Positions 57,286-64,000 of a stretch of DNA of 64,000 nt are shown here, piece after piece (position 1 is the stretch's first letter; every line of letters begins with the position of its first letter). The position numbers were made by a program, and so were the translations under genes. The notes below the pieces were generated by a model, which worked only from the letters and a program-made list of their open reading frames with translations, searched no databases and was not told the origin of the DNA. The stretch spans positions 1 to 64,000 of the forward strand of contig VBHP01000029.1 in the NCBI GenBank assembly GCA_005881435.1, written 5' to 3'. Source of the DNA: Chloroflexota bacterium. Its GTDB lineage: Bacteria; Chloroflexota; Limnocylindria; P2-11E; CF-107.

Positions 57286-58571
57286 AGCGATTGATCTCCT
57301 TGTATCCAGAGCGGTGGCGCGAGCGGTATCGGGCCGAGATCGAGGCGTTGATCGCAGATCGGACCTTCGATCTGCGTGTCGCGCTAGATCTGCTCAAGGG
57401 TGCGCTCGATGCGCATGTCCATCCCGAGCTCGTGCGCTCCGGCCTCCTTCTGTCTGCCGCAGGAGCTGATCGCGTCTTTGTGCCGGGTATGGGTTTCCGG
57501 GCCGCCGAAGGTGGGCTGACGCTGAAGCAGCCGGTCGAGGTAAGGCGCGGCGAAGTTTCGTTATGGCTGGGACGAATCGTTTCGGCCGAGCGTACAGATG
57601 TCGACTTCGCATTCAGCCCTATCGACGCGCTACTCGCACCTCAACCGAGCCCGACACCGTGGATCGGCTGGACGGTTGAGCTCCGCGATTCGACGGGTCG
57701 TGTCTACCGCGCGGGCGGGCGTGGCGCAGGCGGGACGCTGGGCCGGGTAAGCATCCGCGCTACGTTCGAGCCGATCGCTCCAGAGATACGGCACGCAGAG
57801 CTACGGGTGGACGGTCCGTTTGGAAGGTGGGAGATACCGTTCGATCTCGTTCCGCTTGCGGAATCCGAGGCGCCGCACGCGATTACTCCCGATGCGTCGG
57901 CCCACGATCAGGGCATCACTCTCACGGCGACGGCGTTCGCGCGCGCGGCGGACTACACCGCCTTGCGCCTGGCGGCCATAGCAGGACCGCCCGTCCGCTT
58001 CGTCCGTGCCATAGCCGTCGGGACGCGATTGCCGGGCGCGTTCGCCATCCGCGCCGAGCCAATCGAACTCTCCGACGACAGGGGAAACCGTTATGGGCTG
58101 CGGTCGCAGGTCTCGACCGCCTGGCCCGAGCCCGGCGCGTACCAAGAGACGCTCCTCTTCGGCCCCCTAGCTGCGGATGCGCAGCTCGTAACCGTCACCG
58201 TCGAATACATCCTCGTCGAGCTGAGCGCGGAGCCGTGCCGCATCACATATCCGCCCGGTACCGGCGACTACCTGTTCGGTGGATTCCCAATGCGGATCCG
58301 CAGCGCGACGCCGGACCGAATGCCGGACCAGTACCTGTCACTGGAAGTCGAAACCAGTGAAGCCGCGGACGGACGCCGGCTGTCCCATCCCGGACGGGTA
58401 GACGTCGATGAGGCGGACGGCGGCTTCCGGATACAACAGGTGCGGACGACGCCCAACCTTCGCGTCATCCAGCTTGGCGTACGGCATCCTGGCGACGAGC
58501 CGTTCACGATCACCTTCCGCAATCCTGTCGTCGATGTGCCGGGGCGCTGGGCCGTGAGCTTCGCCGTCTAG
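57282..58571 (+). CDS. Uncharacterised PadR-linked protein with LYPERWRERY N-terminus and beta-sandwich body
   Basis: 429 residues. Residues 1-48 (LISLYPERWRERYRAEIEALIAD...LLKGALDAHVHP) match the short cytosolic module of PadR-linked actinobacterial membrane proteins. In those, helices follow; here there is none, instead two or three beta-rich domains (about 60-185, 195-330, 335-429). So this looks like a soluble variant of the partner. Stop codon TAG shares the CTAG palindrome with the convergent DUF983 gene. Function unknown; regulation by or of the PadR protein is likely by coupling. Confidence 0.7.
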   Translation: MKRLISLYPERWRERYRAEIEALIADRTFDLRVALDLLKGALDAHVHPELVRSGLLLSAAGADRVFVPGMGFRAAEGGLTLKQPVEVRRGEVSLWLGRIVSAERTDVDFAFSPIDALLAPQPSPTPWIGWTVELRDSTGRVYRAGGRGAGGTLGRVSIRATFEPIAPEIRHAELRVDGPFGRWEIPFDLVPLAESEAPHAITPDASAHDQGITLTATAFARAADYTALRLAAIAGPPVRFVRAIAVGTRLPGAFAIRAEPIELSDDRGNRYGLRSQVSTAWPEPGAYQETLLFGPLAADAQLVTVTVEYILVELSAEPCRITYPPGTGDYLFGGFPMRIRSATPDRMPDQYLSLEVETSEAADGRRLSHPGRVDVDEADGGFRIQQVRTTPNLRVIQLGVRHPGDEPFTITFRNPVVDVPGRWAVSFAV

Positions 58572-58936
58572 CGTCCGGGATCGAGGCGCTGATCCAAGTA
58601 GACCCACAGCACGCGTGAGTAGCGGAACACCAGTGGCGACAGGACGACGAACAGGATCGTCGCCGCGACCGCGGCCAAGATGATCTCGAGATGCAGCACG
58701 GCCATGAAGAACACCGTCCCCCCAAGGAGGATCGGGATGGTGAAGATGTACGAGAGCTCGATCGCGACCGTGGTGTAGCCGGGCTCTCGCAGAAAGCGAA
58801 GCTCGCAGACCGGGCAGAACCAGTACATCGTGAGACGGCGTCGGAAGATCCGGCCTTCGCGGCAGCGCGGGCAGCGTTGCCGGAGGATCGCCTGTAGCAG
58901 GCCGAGACGCTGCACCGTGGCCATCGCCGCCGGCAC
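58568..58936 (-). CDS. DUF983 family membrane protein
   Basis: 122 residues with two CxxC pairs, CPRC and CPVC (about residues 22 and 41), forming a small zinc ribbon-like head, then two hydrophobic segments (AIELSYIFTIPILLGGTVFFMAV and LAAVAATILFVVLSPLVF). DUF983 proteins are small membrane proteins of unknown role, often near heme-copper oxidase genes, which are not seen here. Start may be the ATG at 58924 (MATVQRLG). Convergent with the previous gene, sharing four bases. Confidence 0.8.
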   Translation of the reverse strand: MPAAMATVQRLGLLQAILRQRCPRCREGRIFRRRLTMYWFCPVCELRFLREPGYTTVAIELSYIFTIPILLGGTVFFMAVLHLEIILAAVAATILFVVLSPLVFRYSRVLWVYLDQRLDPGR

Positions 58937-59059
58937 CAGTTTCCACCTAACGGTGCCCGACCTGGTCCGGCTTGCCCGACGGGGCTACGATTCCGCCCCG
59001 GCGAACGCTCTAGCGCTCGCCTGCATCATGATCACGCGGGCATCAAGGGGGAGGTGCAC

Positions 59060-60706
59060 ATGGCGGTCTCGGTCGTCGTCACGCCGGAAGGCAAACACGA
59101 GCTCTCCGGCGAGCTCAAACGATCCGGGCTCTACAACAAGGACCTGGCGCCGACGCCAGCGCGGCTCCGGAACTGGGGCCTCTATTCGTTCCTCGCGTTC
59201 TGGGTCGGGTGTTGTGTCGTCATCCCATCCTGGAGCCTCGCCAATGTCGGGCTCGTGTTCGGCTTCACTCCGCTCACTTCGATCTTGGTCGTCGTTCTGG
59301 GGAACGCGATCGTCACTGTGCCGCTGCTGCTGAATTCGCACGTCGGCGCGAAGTACGGCATCCCGTTCCCGGTGTTCGTCCGCGCCTCGTTCGGTACCTG
59401 GGGCGCGAATATCGCCGCAATGCTTCGCGCGATCGTCGCGTGCGGCTGGTTCGGCATCGAGTCGTGGCTCGGTGGCTACGCCATGTACGTTCTCGTCGGC
59501 ATCATCTTCCCGGGGTTCAAGGACCCGCCGGTGAAGATCGACTGGTTCGTGCTTCCCGGGCCGTTCCAGATGTCGATGTTCCTGCTGTTCCTGATCCTCC
59601 AGGTCTGGCTGGCCGTCGTCGCGCCCCCGTGGAAGGGCTCACGCGCGATCAAGGCCATGTTCGACTGGTCCGCGCCGTTCCTGCTGGCCTTCACGCTGTT
59701 CTTGTTCCTGTATTTCGGATTGAAGGTCGGCTTCGACAAGATGTTCACCTTCCAATTGACTCCGGACAAGCCACTCGGCGGCGGTCTGTACTTCCTGTTC
59801 CTGTTGCTCAACATCAACGTCGGCTTCTGGGCGACGATGGCGCTGAACATCTCCGACGTGACGCGCTTCGCCAAGAATCAGACCCGCCAGATGATCGGTC
59901 AGGCCATCGGCCTGGTCGGAACGATGGCGTTCTTCAGCGGGATGGGCGTTCTGGTGACGGCCGGAGGCGTCGGCGCATATCCGGATGCGCTGAAGGACAC
60001 CGCCAATCAGGCGGGCACCGCGAACGACCTATGGAACCCGATCAACCTGTTCGCCAAGCTCAATGCCGACCTCGGTGGCGCGCTCGGCATCATCGTGGTG
60101 GTACTGGCGTTGCTGTTCGTGATCCTCGCGCAGCTCTCGACCAACATCGGAGCGAACGTCATCGCGCCGGCCAACGACTTCCAGAACCTCGCGCCGAAGC
60201 GGCTGAACTGGGCCGCGGGGGTGATCATCACCGCGATCATCGGCACGCTGCTGCAGCCATGGGTCCTGTTCTTCAACGCGTTCTCGTACGCGATCACCTG
60301 GCTGTCCGGCTACGGCGGCTTCCTCGGCGCCATCGGCGGCATCATGATCGTCGACTACTGGCTGCTCCGGCGCCGGCGGCTCAACCTGCTCGAGCTCTAT
60401 CGAGAGAACGGCGTCTACAGCTACCGAAACTCGTGGGGCGTCAACCCGTACGCGATCATCGCCCTGCTGATCGGAATCGTTCCGCCGTTTGTCGGTTGGC
60501 TCAACGTCATCGGCTGGGGCATCAGCATTCCCGGCTACCAGGGATCCTGGCTCGACTGGCTCCAAACCGGGTCGTGGTTCTGGAGCTTCTTCACCGCGGG
60601 AGTCTCGTACTTCATCCTCATGGCGCTGTTCGGCCGCCAGTACATCGCCGAGCAGACCGGTGAAGCAGTCCGTCGGGACGAGGCGCGCGCACCAGCGCGG
60701 GCCTAG
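59060..60706 (+). CDS. NCS1-family nucleobase/hydantoin permease
   Basis: 548 residues from ATG 59060, which follows GGGGGAGGTG. Twelve hydrophobic segments with the NCS1 patterns NKDLAPTPARLRNWG before the first helix, FPVFVRASFGTWGANIAAMLRA in helix 3 region and NISDVTRFAKNQ. It brings in uracil, thymine, dihydropyrimidine or hydantoin by cation symport. First gene of the pyrimidine-degradation group; a terminator at 60724 lies between it and the amidase gene, so it may be transcribed partly alone. Confidence 0.9.
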   Translation: MAVSVVVTPEGKHELSGELKRSGLYNKDLAPTPARLRNWGLYSFLAFWVGCCVVIPSWSLANVGLVFGFTPLTSILVVVLGNAIVTVPLLLNSHVGAKYGIPFPVFVRASFGTWGANIAAMLRAIVACGWFGIESWLGGYAMYVLVGIIFPGFKDPPVKIDWFVLPGPFQMSMFLLFLILQVWLAVVAPPWKGSRAIKAMFDWSAPFLLAFTLFLFLYFGLKVGFDKMFTFQLTPDKPLGGGLYFLFLLLNINVGFWATMALNISDVTRFAKNQTRQMIGQAIGLVGTMAFFSGMGVLVTAGGVGAYPDALKDTANQAGTANDLWNPINLFAKLNADLGGALGIIVVVLALLFVILAQLSTNIGANVIAPANDFQNLAPKRLNWAAGVIITAIIGTLLQPWVLFFNAFSYAITWLSGYGGFLGAIGGIMIVDYWLLRRRRLNLLELYRENGVYSYRNSWGVNPYAIIALLIGIVPPFVGWLNVIGWGISIPGYQGSWLDWLQTGSWFWSFFTAGVSYFILMALFGRQYIAEQTGEAVRRDEARAPARA

Positions 60707-60723
60707 CGTTTCACGGCGCCTAC

Positions 60724-60758
60724 GTACGGCGCGGGTTCGTCCCGCGCCGTACTCTTTT
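60724..60758 (+). terminator. Intrinsic terminator between permease and amidase genes
   Basis: Perfect 12-bp stem (GTACGGCGCGGG and complement), 5-base loop TTCGT, then TCTTTT. It would reduce or gate transcription into the beta-ureidopropionase gene, which starts 23 bases later. Confidence 0.8.
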
Positions 60759-60780
60759 CGTCTCAGGGGGGAGAGGACGG

Positions 60781-61617
60781 ATGAAAGTGAAAGCGGGACT
60801 GCTGCAGGCATCCTGGAGCGGCGACAAGGACTCCATGGTCCAGAAGGCCGCGCGGTACATCGGCGACGCGGCGAAGCAAGGCGTACAGGTGCTGTGCCTG
60901 CAGGAGCTGTTCTACGGACCGTATTTCTGCCAGGTACAGGACACCAAGCACTACTCCTACACCGAGCGCATTCCCGAGGGACCGACGACGAAGCTGATGC
61001 AGGAGCTGGCCAAGAAGCACGGCATGGTCCTCATCGCGCCGATGTACGAGGAGGATCGGACCGGCGTGTACTACAACACCGCGGCCGTCATCGACGCCGA
61101 CGGCAAGTACCTCGGGAAGTACCGCAAGACGCACATCCCGCACGTCAACGGCTTCTGGGAGAAGTTCTACTTCCGACCGGGGAACATGGGTTATCCGGTG
61201 TTCGACACCGCCGTTGGAAAGGTCGGCGTGTACATCTGCTACGACCGTCACTTTCCGGAAGGCGCTCGCGCGCTCGGCCTGAATGGGGCGGAGCTCGTGT
61301 TCATCCCCTCGGCGACGTCGCGGGGATTGTCGATGCACCTGTGGTTCATCGAGCAGACCGCACACGCGATCGCCAACGGCTACTGGGTCGGGACCATCAA
61401 TCGCGTCGGCAAAGAGGAGGAGTTCGGGCCGAACGACTACTACGGCTCCAGCTACTTCGCCGACCCGCGGGGCAAGATCGTCGCACAGGCGTCGGACAAG
61501 GAGGAGCAGCTGGTGTGCGCCGAGCTCGACATGGACCTGGTGCGCGAGGTTCGCAATACCTGGCAGTTCTACCGGGATCGCCGCCCGGACATGTACGAGG
61601 AGCTCGTCAAGCCGTAA
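60781..61617 (+). CDS. Beta-ureidopropionase / N-carbamoylputrescine amidase-like nitrilase
   Basis: 278 residues of the nitrilase superfamily with the Glu-Lys-Cys triad: Glu42 in LCLQELFYGPYFC, Lys116 in KYRKTHIPH, Cys153 in VYICYDRHFPEG. Additional DYYGSSYFADPRGKIV is typical of beta-ureidopropionase and carbamoylputrescine amidase. It hydrolyses N-carbamoyl-beta-alanine to beta-alanine, ammonia and CO2. Context with dihydropyrimidinase makes the pyrimidine reading the likely one. Good Shine-Dalgarno (GGGGGGAGAGGA). Confidence 0.88.
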   Translation: MKVKAGLLQASWSGDKDSMVQKAARYIGDAAKQGVQVLCLQELFYGPYFCQVQDTKHYSYTERIPEGPTTKLMQELAKKHGMVLIAPMYEEDRTGVYYNTAAVIDADGKYLGKYRKTHIPHVNGFWEKFYFRPGNMGYPVFDTAVGKVGVYICYDRHFPEGARALGLNGAELVFIPSATSRGLSMHLWFIEQTAHAIANGYWVGTINRVGKEEEFGPNDYYGSSYFADPRGKIVAQASDKEEQLVCAELDMDLVREVRNTWQFYRDRRPDMYEELVKP

Positions 61618-61628
61618 CGTCCGATGCC

Positions 61629-61634
61629 TAGAAT
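61629..61634 (+). promoter_or_regulatory. -10 element (TAGAAT) of a leaderless small gene
   Basis: TAGAAT matches TATAAT at five of six bases and ends 7 bases before ATG 61642. Together with 22214 and 56983 it supports leaderless initiation. -35 not clear. Confidence 0.45.
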
Positions 61635-61641
61635 CACCGCC

Positions 61642-61833
61642 ATGAAGACGCGCGTGGGCTTGCTGATCGCGTTTCTCGTGCTCGCGTACGGGACGGCGCT
61701 CGTGTTCCTCGCGTTCGATCGTGATTCGCATTCGGCGAGCGACACGATCCGCCCGTTTATCATCACCATGCTGCCCGTGTGGATCGTCGCGATCGCGGCC
61801 GCGCGCGTGCTCGTTCGCTCGCGCCCGCAGTAG
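61642..61833 (+). CDS. Small two-helix membrane protein
   Basis: 63 residues from ATG 61642 (69 from 61624). Two hydrophobic segments (VGLLIAFLVLAYGTALVFLAF and IRPFIITMLPVWIVAIAAA) separated by a short charged loop. No motif. Lies between the amidase and cupin genes. Coding is supported by a well-placed -10 and the length of the two helices, but not by any known family. Confidence 0.55.
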   Translation: MKTRVGLLIAFLVLAYGTALVFLAFDRDSHSASDTIRPFIITMLPVWIVAIAAARVLVRSRPQ

Positions 61834-61856
61834 CAGGCGAGTTGGGGGGTCGGCCT

Positions 61857-62405
61857 GTGGAAGGGGATCTGCAGCGCTTCATGCGGCGCGCTCGTGAAGC
61901 CGTCGCTGCTCAGGACGGCGAGGCCGCGCGGCGGGAGATCGGGCGTCTTCTGGGCGAGCTGTCGCGGTCTGGTGCGATCGCGCTCGACGGCGTCGAAGTC
62001 GGTCTCCACGGCAGCACCGCGACCGCGTCGACGGTTCTGGCCCGGGACCCGGGCGGGCTGACGCTGATGCTGCTGCGACTGTCCGCGGACGAATCGACGC
62101 CGGTGCACGATCACAAGTCGTGGGGCGTGGCGTACACGCTGCGCGGCACGGACCGGCATAAGCACTGGCGCCGCCTCGACGACGGCAGCGAGCCCGGCCG
62201 AGGCCGGGTCGCCGTCGACGACGAACGCGAGGTCGGTGAGGGCGAGTTCGTCGACTGGCCTGACCCACCGCACGACATCCACAGCCAGCAGGGCGTCGGC
62301 GGACCGGCGTACGAGCTGGTCTGCTTCGGACGCGACCCGATGGCCGCGTTGCGCGATTACTACGATCCCGAACGTGGCACCGTCCGACAGGAACTGGCGC
62401 GATGA
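61857..62405 (+). CDS. Cysteine-dioxygenase-like cupin protein
   Basis: 182 residues from GTG 61857; the ORF start at 61779 overlaps the small gene. A helical N-terminal ~50 residues leads to a cupin: metal ligands in PVHDHKSWGVAYTLRGTDRHKHW and a later His in PHDIHSQQ, the layout of the CDO-type thiol dioxygenases. Coupled by ATGA to dihydropyrimidinase. A role in breaking down thymine-derived or sulfur-bearing amines (for instance 3-mercaptopropionate) is possible; substrate not determinable. Confidence 0.75.
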   Translation: MEGDLQRFMRRAREAVAAQDGEAARREIGRLLGELSRSGAIALDGVEVGLHGSTATASTVLARDPGGLTLMLLRLSADESTPVHDHKSWGVAYTLRGTDRHKHWRRLDDGSEPGRGRVAVDDEREVGEGEFVDWPDPPHDIHSQQGVGGPAYELVCFGRDPMAALRDYYDPERGTVRQELAR

Positions 62406-63811
62406 AGACGTTGCTGCAAGGCGGCACGATCGTGACCGCAGCCGATATATACCAGGCCGACGTGCTGGTCGACGGCGAGAAGGTCGCGCTGATCGGCAAG
62501 GGCCTTCCCGTGTCGGGGGCGAAGGAGATCGACGCGACCGGCAAATACGTGATCCCCGGCGGGATCGACGTGCATACCCACATGGAGCTGCCGTTCGGCG
62601 GCACGTTCGCGTCCGATGACTTCGAGACCGGCACGATCGCGGCCGCGTTCGGCGGGACGACGTCGATCATCGATTTCGCGGTGCAATCGTTCGGGGCGAC
62701 GCTGACGTCGGCGATCGAGGCCTGGCAGAAGAAGGCCCGCGGCAAAGCGGCGATCGACTACGGGCTGCACTGCATCGTGCGCGAGCTCGACGACGAGCGC
62801 CTGAAAGAAATGGACGAGCTCGTCGACGCCGGAGTGTCGTCGTTCAAGCTGTTCATGGCGTATCCCGGCGTGTTCATGGTCGACGACGCCACGATCTTCA
62901 AGGCCATCACCCGCACCGGCGAGAACGGCGGCCTGATCTGCATGCATGCCGAGAACGGCGGCGTCATCGACGTCCTGATCAAGAAAGCGCTGAAGGAAAA
63001 GCACACCGAGCCGAAGTGGCACGCGCTCACCAGGCCGCCGGAAGCCGAGGGCGAGGCCACCAACCGGGCCTTCCGCCTGGCCGAGATGGCCGGCCGGCTG
63101 CCGCTGTACATCGTCCATCTCTCCGCCGCGCAGGCGCTCGAGCAGGTGCGACTCTTCCGCGACCGCGGTCTCCCGGCGTACGCCGAGACGTGTCCCCAGT
63201 ACCTGTTCCTGTCGTACGACAACTACGAGGAGCCGGGCTTCGACGGCGCGAAGTACGTGATGTCGCCGCCGCTCCGTCCGAAGTGGCATCAGGATGAGCT
63301 CTGGAAGGGCCTCGCGCGCAACGATCTGCAGGTCGTGTCGACGGACCACTGCCCGTTCTGCATGACCGAGGGCTACCAGGGCCTGCCCAAGCAGAAGCAG
63401 CTCGGCGTGGGGGACTTCTCCAAGATCCCAAACGGGGCGCCGGGCGTGGAGACACGGATGGTCTTGCTATACGACGGAGGGGTGTTGGGCGAGCGGATCA
63501 CGCTGAACCGCTGGATCGAGCTGACGTCGACGACGCCGGCCAAGCTCTTCGGCATGTTCCCGCGCAAAGGCACGATCGCCGTCGGCAGTGACGCCGATAT
63601 CGTGGTGTGGAATCCGAAGACGACGTCGACGATCTCGGCGAAGACGCATCACATGCGCGTCGACTACAACCCATATGAGGGCAAGCAGGTCAAGGGCAAG
63701 GCCGATGTTGTGCTCTCACGCGGCGAGGTCATCGTGGACGAGGACAAGTTCGTCGGAAAGAAGGGCAGGGGGCGGTTCCTCAAGCGCGGGAGCCCGATCC
63801 TTCAGACATGA
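62402..63811 (+). CDS. Dihydropyrimidinase
   Basis: 469 residues, amidohydrolase superfamily. Metal ligands His58/His60 in GIDVHTHMELPFGG, carboxylated Lys149 in SSFKLFMAYPG, His in LICMHAENG and IVHLSAAQALEQV, and the catalytic Asp in STDHCPF. The LFGMFPRKGTIAVGSDADIVVW ending is typical of hydantoinase/dihydropyrimidinase. Opens dihydrouracil or dihydrothymine to N-carbamoyl-beta-alanine. ATG overlaps the cupin stop. D-hydantoinase activity is a possible alternative. Confidence 0.93.
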   Translation: MKTLLQGGTIVTAADIYQADVLVDGEKVALIGKGLPVSGAKEIDATGKYVIPGGIDVHTHMELPFGGTFASDDFETGTIAAAFGGTTSIIDFAVQSFGATLTSAIEAWQKKARGKAAIDYGLHCIVRELDDERLKEMDELVDAGVSSFKLFMAYPGVFMVDDATIFKAITRTGENGGLICMHAENGGVIDVLIKKALKEKHTEPKWHALTRPPEAEGEATNRAFRLAEMAGRLPLYIVHLSAAQALEQVRLFRDRGLPAYAETCPQYLFLSYDNYEEPGFDGAKYVMSPPLRPKWHQDELWKGLARNDLQVVSTDHCPFCMTEGYQGLPKQKQLGVGDFSKIPNGAPGVETRMVLLYDGGVLGERITLNRWIELTSTTPAKLFGMFPRKGTIAVGSDADIVVWNPKTTSTISAKTHHMRVDYNPYEGKQVKGKADVVLSRGEVIVDEDKFVGKKGRGRFLKRGSPILQT

Positions 63812-63833
63812 GCGCGCGAGCGGAGGTGAGCTG

Positions 63834-64000
63834 ATGGCTGTCACGACCAAGGCGCAGACGGACATTTCGCGGATCGCCAAGGACACACGCGACCACGTCC
63901 TGATCTCGTGGTCCGCGCAAGGGCAGGTCCAGCCACTCGTCGTCACCGGCGCGGAAGGCGTCTGGTTCTACTCCGGCGAGCGCAGGATCTTGGACTTCTC
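63834..64000 (+). CDS. Class III aminotransferase, 5' part only
   Basis: The first 55 codons are in the window; not listed in the ORF track. Start ATG 63834 follows CGGAGGTGAG. The opening HVLISWSAQGQVQPLVVTGAEGVWFYSGERRILDF is the N-terminal segment of omega-amino acid:pyruvate type class III transaminases. Such an enzyme would convert the beta-alanine from this pathway to malonate semialdehyde. Only the N-terminus is visible, so PLP-site residues cannot be checked. Confidence 0.8.
   Translation, partial: MAVTTKAQTDISRIAKDTRDHVLISWSAQGQVQPLVVTGAEGVWFYSGERRILDF

Noticed and set aside
60001-60780. Riboswitch ahead of the beta-ureidopropionase gene
   Set aside because: The only structure is a simple terminator hairpin with U-tract; no conserved aptamer core visible.
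1-64000. tRNA, rRNA, CRISPR, insertion sequences or prophage
   Set aside because: No cloverleaf-like gaps, regular repeats, transposase or phage genes found; intergenic gaps are too short for most.

Overview
The window is GC-rich throughout, coding-dense, and full of GTG starts and 4-base stop/start overlaps. No rRNA, tRNA, CRISPR array, phage or insertion sequence was seen, and no stretch over about 170 bases lacks a gene. The gene mix is an inositol cluster with a Cgl0159-type aldolase, MGH1-like glycosidases, a class I lysyl-tRNA synthetase next to greA, many sugar ABC transporters and many apparently leaderless genes. This suggests a soil or freshwater heterotroph, most likely an uncultured Chloroflexota (Limnocylindria-like) or a deep actinobacterial relative. 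That placement is inference; no marker gene settles it.

Layout. 1-6409: the end of an Fbp-type (ferric-iron-like) ABC importer, then a complete MalEFGK-type importer. 6471-9466: an RDD membrane protein, a MASE1 histidine kinase and a beta-lactamase-fold hydrolase. 9463-16184: main inositol block (iolG, iolC, Cgl0159-like aldolase, iolD, iolB) plus an HAD phosphatase. 16239-23134: a secreted protein, two tandem MGH1-like glycosidases coupled to a GlpD-like dehydrogenase, a Tat/lipoprotein solute-binding protein and a GDPD-like gene. 23202-27602: a tiny Gly/Gln/Pro protein and a PotABCD-like importer. 27602-36343: HAD phosphatase, secreted protein, a second inositol block (iolE, iolG-like) coupled to a glycerophosphodiesterase, a receiver-only regulator, and a UgpAEC-like importer coupled to a PHP hydrolase. 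36315-39593: MFS transporter, RibD, double GNAT. 39614-46362: ARG box and argC-J-B-R-G-H plus a stand-alone acetylglutamate synthase. 46359-50418: DinB-like and small membrane proteins, then a LexA-like box ahead of a ribbon-helix-helix-like protein coupled to a leaderless HtrA protease, then a gamma-glutamyltransferase. 50456-56928: lipoprotein PBP, greA with a terminator-bearing leader, class I LysRS, GH57 and a lipoprotein. 56995-58936: PadR regulator with an uncharacterised partner, and a DUF983 protein. 59060-64000: reductive pyrimidine catabolism (NCS1 permease, beta-ureidopropionase, cupin, dihydropyrimidinase, start of a class III aminotransferase).

How it fits together. The inositol enzymes, the coupled glycerophosphodiesterase, the Ugp-like importer and GlpD could together take up glycerophosphoinositol, split it, and burn both halves. 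The arginine genes form one compact operon under an ArgR-type operator. The 3' end is a coherent uracil/thymine salvage-for-nitrogen operon. The least explained module is 47251-48849: a LexA-like box, an uncharacterised RHH-like protein and a signal-less HtrA-type protease.
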